DNA from: Paludibacteraceae bacterium
GTDB taxonomy: Bacteria; Bacteroidota; Bacteroidia; Bacteroidales; Paludibacteraceae
Direction of reading: 5' to 3'
DNA length: 51,499 nt
NCBI GenBank assembly: GCA_905235225.1
Contig: CAJOKE010000024.1
Coordinates: 1 to 51,499, forward strand
Shown here: positions 46,201 through 51,499 of the stretch, one piece after another
How positions within the stretch are numbered: the first letter of the stretch is position 1
How the letters are laid out: each line of letters begins with the position of its first letter
The notes under the pieces: generated by a model
Seen by the model: the letters and a program-made list of their open reading frames with translations, nothing else
What the model was told of the DNA's origin: nothing
Database searches by the model: none
Position numbers and translations under genes: made by a program

Positions 46201-47693
46201 GAAAAATATACATCTTCTTTGCCATCCTTCCGGCATTACTCACCTGCTCACTTGCTCCGGCACAAACCCAGAACGGTTTTGTACGAACCATTGCCCGCCC
46301 TAACCAACCCGCGCAACATCTGCAGGGTGTTGTCGTGCGACTGCAAGGAGATTACAACCCCGTCATGTCCGATGAACAGGGGACTTTCCAAATAGTAATG
46401 CCGGGAAAGAAAAATGGTACACCCTACTCCCTCGCGGGTGTCAACAAAGGGGGCTATGAGCTGCGAGAACCCGAACTCGTCGGACGCCAATTGCCATTTT
46501 CATCATCCGTTCCTCTGGAAATTATCATGGTTAGTCGGCGGCAAATACAAGCAGACAAACAACGCATAGAACAAGCTGCTCGGGAAAATATCGAACGCTA
46601 TTACGAACAACAACTCAATACACTCAATGAGCAACTGAGTCAGGCAAAACTCACTAACCGGCAATACGAGCAACAACTAAGCAACTTGGAGCAACAATAC
46701 AACAACTTCGAGCCTCTCATCACACAGATGGCTGAACGATACGCCCGTACTGATTATGCCGCACTTTCCGAGGCAGACAGCCTCATTCAGCAAGCCATCG
46801 AACAAGGAGACCTGCAGTTGGCACAACAACGCATACTTGCCAAAGGCGATCCCGAACAGCGGGAGCAAAAAATGCAGCGGATTCGGCGTCTGGCAGAGGC
46901 ACAACGGGACGAATTGGCTACTGACTACTACCACTTGTATTCCATACACCTCAGCCGTTTTGAAAACGACTCGGCACTATACTATCTCCTGCGACGGGCT
47001 AACCTGGATACGACCAATGCACAATGGGCTTTGGATGCCGGTAACTTTTATGACAAGATGGAATGCCGATTTGACGAAGCACTACTCCTTTACCGCCGCG
47101 CACTGCGATATGCCGTAGCCAACGAAGGTTCGCAATCACTGCGTGCTGCCCAAGCACATAATAACATCGCATACGCACTAACGCGGCTCAAACAATATGA
47201 CGAGGCTGCATACGAACAACGTATCGCCATAAACATTTATACAACCATTTACGGTACAACACACGAAATTACTGCAGCCCGATTATCCAACTTAGGAGTC
47301 ATATATTATTACAAACATAACTTAGATTCAGCACAATACTATTTTGCGCAAGCCGAATCAATATATTCTTCCATCACAACAAGCATCGAAGAAGACAGGC
47401 AAAAAGACATTAGCAAACTGCACGCACAATTGCTAAATAATCAAGCATCTATTGAAAGGGCAAACAAGCAATTTGATCAGGCGTTGGAACACCTGCAAAA
47501 AGCGTTGTCACTTATTGAAGATGACAACGATTATGACCGTGTTAGATATCTAAGATCCTGCGGAATAATTTACAACCTTCTTGATCGCCAAAACGACGCT
47601 CACGCATGCTGGCAACAAGCCTATGACATTGCCTTGCGTATCTATGGCGCAGACCATCCCACCACGCAGGAACTTACTAAACTACTCAGGTAG
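46197..47693 (+). CDS. Exported coiled-coil/TPR protein of the TIR operon
   Basis: A 498-residue protein with a signal peptide (IYIFFAILPALLTCSLAPAQ). Residues 28-115 are a carboxypeptidase-regulatory-like beta domain (LQGVVVRLQGDYNPVMSDEQGTF, written here as its two ends), followed by a Gln-rich coiled coil (about 125-180). The C-terminal half is TPR repeats (AAQAHNNIAYALTRLKQYDEA, ISKLHAQLLNNQASIERANKQ regions). It likely sits in the periplasm and could bind the exported domain of the TIR protein, as both carry similar beta domains. Its start overlaps the TIR stop (ATGA). Its last 12 bases overlap the converging murI gene. Confidence 0.78.
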   Translation: MRKIYIFFAILPALLTCSLAPAQTQNGFVRTIARPNQPAQHLQGVVVRLQGDYNPVMSDEQGTFQIVMPGKKNGTPYSLAGVNKGGYELREPELVGRQLPFSSSVPLEIIMVSRRQIQADKQRIEQAARENIERYYEQQLNTLNEQLSQAKLTNRQYEQQLSNLEQQYNNFEPLITQMAERYARTDYAALSEADSLIQQAIEQGDLQLAQQRILAKGDPEQREQKMQRIRRLAEAQRDELATDYYHLYSIHLSRFENDSALYYLLRRANLDTTNAQWALDAGNFYDKMECRFDEALLLYRRALRYAVANEGSQSLRAAQAHNNIAYALTRLKQYDEAAYEQRIAINIYTTIYGTTHEITAARLSNLGVIYYYKHNLDSAQYYFAQAESIYSSITTSIEEDRQKDISKLHAQLLNNQASIERANKQFDQALEHLQKALSLIEDDNDYDRVRYLRSCGIIYNLLDRQNDAHACWQQAYDIALRIYGADHPTTQELTKLLR

Positions 47694-48533
47694 TTCTATA
47701 TGCTCAGCTTCCACCGCTGTACTCAGAAACAGCGAAGCGGAATCACAGAATTTAGTCGTGGATTCCGTTGTCACGAAACGGCATGTTCCGTTGCGTGACA
47801 AAGCTTGTTCTATATCAATATGACGGCGCAGATAATCAGACAGACTATCAGCCACAATACCGCCCTGACAAATCGGTGTCGCATGAATCCCGCCATTCAG
47901 GGCGTAGGATGTCAGCCATCCTTGGATTTTCTCTATCAGTAACGGATAATGCGTACAACCCAATACTAACGTATCTATTTGAGGGTCTTTACTATATAGC
48001 TCGCTCAGGTACTTGTCCACAAAGAAATCCGCCCCCCTATCCATATGTTCCCCGGACTCTATCAGCGGAACCCACATCGGACATGCCTGCTGCTCAACAA
48101 CCAATTGCTTTCCGTCGCCCCGCATGGCATTGATCTTCTCCAACTCCAACACATAGGATGTTGAAGACACCGTCGCAGGTGTAGCCAATATCCCTACATG
48201 ACCGGTCTGCATAATGGCAGGGACTGCCTCTACTGTCGGTCGGATAACTCCCAATACACGCAGTCTTTCAGGATCAATATCCCGTTGCTGAATAGTTCGC
48301 AATGCCTTTGCCGAGGCTGTATTGCAAGCCAGTATGATTAATCGGCACCCCTGCTGCTCCAGCCAACGGACTGCCTGCAGGCTATATTCGTATATCACCT
48401 CAAACGAACGGGTTCCATATGGCGCGCGAGCGTTGTCGCCCAAATAAATATAATCAAATTCGGGCAACCGCTCGCGGATTTTATCCAATATGGTCAGACC
48501 GCCATAACCGCTATCGAAGATTCCGATTTTCAT
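47682..48533 (-). CDS. murI: Glutamate racemase
   Basis: A 283-residue racemase that makes D-glutamate for peptidoglycan. The conserved family motifs are present: FDSGYGGLTIL, YLGDNARAPYG, the first catalytic Cys in LACNTASAKAL and the second in LGCTHYPLL. Its length is normal. The ATG shares its A with the stop of the PII-like gene upstream (TAATG), so translation is coupled. Its 3' end overlaps the converging TPR gene by 12 bases, leaving no room for a terminator between them. Confidence 0.96.
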   Translation of the reverse strand: MKIGIFDSGYGGLTILDKIRERLPEFDYIYLGDNARAPYGTRSFEVIYEYSLQAVRWLEQQGCRLIILACNTASAKALRTIQQRDIDPERLRVLGVIRPTVEAVPAIMQTGHVGILATPATVSSTSYVLELEKINAMRGDGKQLVVEQQACPMWVPLIESGEHMDRGADFFVDKYLSELYSKDPQIDTLVLGCTHYPLLIEKIQGWLTSYALNGGIHATPICQGGIVADSLSDYLRRHIDIEQALSRNGTCRFVTTESTTKFCDSASLFLSTAVEAEHIELPE

Positions 48534-48826
48534 TACACCATTTGCTCAATATTCCAGGTGAACGCCTTAACGCCTATCTCCGGATTACGCAAATCTAATT
48601 TCTGTACCGACTCCAACAGCACATCTACTTTCTCGTCAGGAACAACGGTAATCACTGCCGAATTCATCTCCGGCCAAGCATGGGTACCACGGCGGGGTTC
48701 GCCGCCGTTGGTACCACGACCCTGTACCTGCTCAAAGAACGTAAAGCCTTTTATACCAAGCACATCCAGCATATATTCAACACGCTCCGTATTTGCTTGG
48801 TTAAATATGATCATCACACTTTTCAT
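48533..48826 (-). CDS. PII-like small regulatory protein
   Basis: A 97-residue protein with the ferredoxin-like PII/CutA-type pattern: MKSVMIIFNQANTERVEYML, a loop with a GRGTNGGEPRRGTH stretch, and an AVITVVPDEKVDVLLESVQK helix-strand. The loop differs from the uridylylated T-loop of GlnB. PII-like proteins of this sort are commonly encoded beside cation or RND efflux genes (the so-called PII-NG group). Here it overlaps the RND gene by four bases (ATGA) and murI by one, so it is co-translated with both. A role in sensing a ligand related to the pump is likely; the ligand is unknown. Confidence 0.75.
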   Translation of the reverse strand: MKSVMIIFNQANTERVEYMLDVLGIKGFTFFEQVQGRGTNGGEPRRGTHAWPEMNSAVITVVPDEKVDVLLESVQKLDLRNPEIGVKAFTWNIEQMV

Positions 48827-51499
48827 TTCTCTTCTCCTTTCTTTACCTTGATGTCCATAAAGATAAACTTCTTACGCAGTGCTTCTTGTTTGTCACGGTC
48901 ACCATGACGCGACATCACACCATATAGCACAGGTACCACATAAAGGGTCAGGAATGTTGATACCGTAAGACCGCCTATTACAACGATACCTAACGGCTGC
49001 CACATTTCTGCACCTTCACCGGACGATACCGCCATAGGAATCATACCTAAAATGGTAGTAAACGCAGTCATTAATACCGGACGGATACGACTACGGCCGG
49101 ACATCTGGATAGCTGTATTCAACTCATATCCGCGTTCCCGCATCAAGTTGATATAATCGACCAGCACAATACCGTTCTTCACTACAATACCAACCAACAG
49201 CACCAAACCCAATGCGCCGATCATATCCAGCGAACGGCCTGTAATCCACAGTGCTATGATTACACCGGATAGCGCAAACGGAATAGTGAACATGATAATT
49301 CCGGGCATACGGAGACTTTCAAACTGGGATGCCATTACGATATACACAAGCAATATAATCAACGCTGCAAGCAGTATCATGTCACGGAATGTATCCTGCT
49401 GTGTCTCATAGTTACCGCCGATATGTGTCGAATAACCTATAGGAATATCCAGTTGCGGCACAACCTCCGTCTCAATCGCCTGCGCCAACTCGCCCAATGT
49501 AGTGTTATATGGAGTAGCCTTAACGGTCACAATACGCTGGCGGGCTTTACGTTCAATGGTTGGCGGTGCCCAGTATTCACCCACGGTCGCTACTTCCGAC
49601 AATTTCACACTCTTGCCTGTCGCTGTCGGTATGGAGAGATTCAATATGTCCGAGATCGAATTACGGTCATCTTCTTCCAAACGAACTACTATATCATACT
49701 CCGAACCGTCATCCTTCAGGTAGCCGCAAGCCATACCTGCTACACGATTGCGCAAATAAGTGGATATAGTGGCTGAACTCAATCCGAGACGCGAGGCTTT
49801 CTCTTTGTCAACGGTTATCTTTATATCGGGACGGTCATCCTCACGGCTGATATTCACATCGCGCGCACCGGGCAACTGCGAAATCAGTTGGCGGCATTGC
49901 TCCGCCATCTGGGATGTCTTGTCAAAATCATAACCGTATATCTCCAGATCCACTGTATTGCCGCCACCGGGACCGCCGGACGATATGGCACACTGATATT
50001 CGTTAATCTCCGGATAGGTTGCCATCTCTTTACGCAAAATCTCAGCTATGGTCCAGATATCACGGTCGCGCTCCCATTTCTTGGGCAGACGAACCGTCAT
50101 CTGAATCTTGTTGTTCATCGTTGAGGAGAACAATGCCGCGATAGAGGCATCGTCATTGGAACCGGCGGAAGTGTTGATCAACTCTATCTCCGGCACCAGT
50201 TCCACAAACCGTGTTTCCAGTTTGCGGGCTGTCTTGAGGGTCTCCTCAATGCGCGTACCGCGCTGCAACTTAACCGTTACACTTAAACGACCGTTATCCT
50301 GCTGCTGCATGAAGTCCGTTCCGATCTTACCCATAAATACAGGAGTAAGCGATGCGCCAAAGAGCGCAAACAATATGAGCAACGTGACTGCCTTATGCCT
50401 CAGACACCAGCCTAACGAACGGGCATAGTAATCATCAATCACATCCAACATCCGCACAACTGTACGTTCATACCAGCCCTTCTTTTCTGCATCGTCATCT
50501 ATAAGGTCACCGTTTTCATCAACATGTACCTTTCTGGCTTTCAGCAGTTTGGAGCATAGCATAGGTGTCAGCGAGATAGCCACGAGAGTGGAGGTACAGC
50601 ACACTACCGTCACAATCCAGCCCAACTCGTGGAACATGATTCCCGCCATGCCGTTTAGCATCGTCAGTGGCACAAACACCGCTACCAATACCAGCGTCGT
50701 TGCAATAACCGATACCCAAACCTCCATAGATAGACGCTTCATGGGGATCCTCCCCGCGCTCAACGTGTCGCGTGATATTCTCTAACACCACAATCGCATC
50801 ATCCACAACCATACCTATCGCTATCGTCAGCGAACACAACGATATAATATTCAGACTTGAATCGACAAGACCCAAGTAAATGAACGCTACTATCAACGCT
50901 ATAGGTATCGTTATTCCGATAATAATCGTCGCGCGCCATTTGCCAAGGAAGAACAGCACCACCAATACCACAAACAGCAACGCATATAGCACTGACTCCT
51001 CCAACGAATTGATGGAGTTCTGGATATTCTCCGACGAATCGTAAATCTTCTCTATCTTCACATCTGTCGGCAACTGTTTTTGTATCTGCGCCAGCTCTTT
51101 ACGCACATCGCGGCACACCTGAACAGTATTTGCACCTGTCTGCTTCGCGATAATCAGACGCACTGCCTCGCGGCCATTGGTCTTCTCGTCTAGCGAGAGG
51201 TCCTTGATAGTATCCTTGACGGTAGCGATGTCGCGGATGAAGACCTGCTGTCCCTGCGGCGTCATGGCTACCATGAGATTCTCTATCTCCGAGGACTCGA
51301 TGTATTCCGAACGCACCTGCATCTGGTACTGCTCCTGCGGCATCTTGATCGTACCCGAAGAGAGGTTGAGGTTGTTCGCCGTAACGACTTGTCCCACCTG
51401 CTCCAGCGTGATACCGTACGCGTCGAGTTTCTGCTGGTCGATATTGACATAGACATAGCGGTCCGGCGCACCCGAAAGGGAGATATTACCGATACCGTC
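48823..51499 (-). CDS. RND efflux permease, AcrB/HAE1-like, frameshifted and partial
   Basis: Inner-membrane drug/proton antiporter subunit of a tripartite pump. The 5' end lies outside the window; the frame is open to base 51499 (GNISLSGAPDRYVYVNIDQQ region). Seen are the DDAIVVLENI membrane motif of TM4, which carries the proton-relay Asp pair, a large periplasmic loop, and the TM10-12 region (VGIVVKNGIVLVDYINLMRE, GMIPMAVSSGEGAEMWQPLG). Near 50722-50728 the frame changes: HVERGEDPHEASIYG in one frame continues as EVWVSVIATTLVLVAVF in another. Restoring the frame needs 2, 5 or 8 bases, and the spacing in relatives suggests 8 are missing. As read, the gene is broken, or the assembly has an error here. 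Confidence 0.85.

Overview
The window looks like a chromosome segment of a Bacteroidales bacterium (phylum Bacteroidota), probably an uncultured gut-type lineage; I cannot place it more precisely. The reasons are nine or more promoters of the Bacteroidota type (a TTTG-like -33 element, exactly 20 bases, then TAnnTTTG), start codons without clear Shine-Dalgarno sequences, very large secreted proteins with type IX-like or short truncated C-terminal sorting tails, and housekeeping genes (rpsA, argS, murI, an M23 lipoprotein, a YycJ-like hydrolase) that resemble those of Bacteroidales.

Layout. 1-820: end of a Gln-rich CDS, then tRNA-Leu(TAA) on the minus strand. 822-9750: a Schlafen/AlbA-type ATPase, a 2442-residue Ig-like surface protein and a 45-residue peptide gene. 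9750-10350: terminators and two tandem arrays. 10351-13198 (minus): an operon of a YycJ-like metallo-hydrolase, a DPM1-like glycosyltransferase and an M23 lipoprotein, divergent from a plus-strand operon (13346-25320) of aminopeptidase P, argS, a secreted propeller protein, a 2240-residue amidase plus GHL10 glycosidase fusion, and a small membrane protein with a sorting-signal-like tail. rpsA (minus) converges on that operon. 27258-29880 is gene-poor: an 11-bp tandem array, remnants of RhuM and DUF805 genes, one WG-repeat protein, and a strongly folded RNA candidate with its own promoter and terminator.

29883-37001 is a visibly A+T-richer five-gene block: J-like membrane protein, coiled-coil membrane protein, Hsp70-like ATPase, pseudokinase-AAA+ fusion, TerB-like protein. 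It is followed by a broken DUF1810 gene and a decayed IS982-type element (37557-38637), so it looks like an acquired island in a hotspot. No nuclease or obvious effector is present. The likely theme is an Hsp70/AAA+ machine with membrane-anchored partners, possibly a conflict or stress system.

39088-41133 holds an EF-hand-like membrane protein and tRNA-Gln(CTG), whose last 20 bases plus 8 flanking bases are duplicated 119 bases downstream. 41230-47693 is a second candidate system: four overlapping or abutting genes for a Big/LRR surface protein with a type IX sorting domain, a CASTOR/POLLUX-like RCK channel with a C-terminal RyR domain, a TIR-transmembrane-exported domain protein, and an exported coiled-coil/TPR protein. 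This reads as an outside-to-inside signalling or immune pathway built around nucleotide signals. The window ends with a minus-strand overlapping set: an RND efflux pump gene (frameshifted, running off the edge), a PII-like protein and murI.
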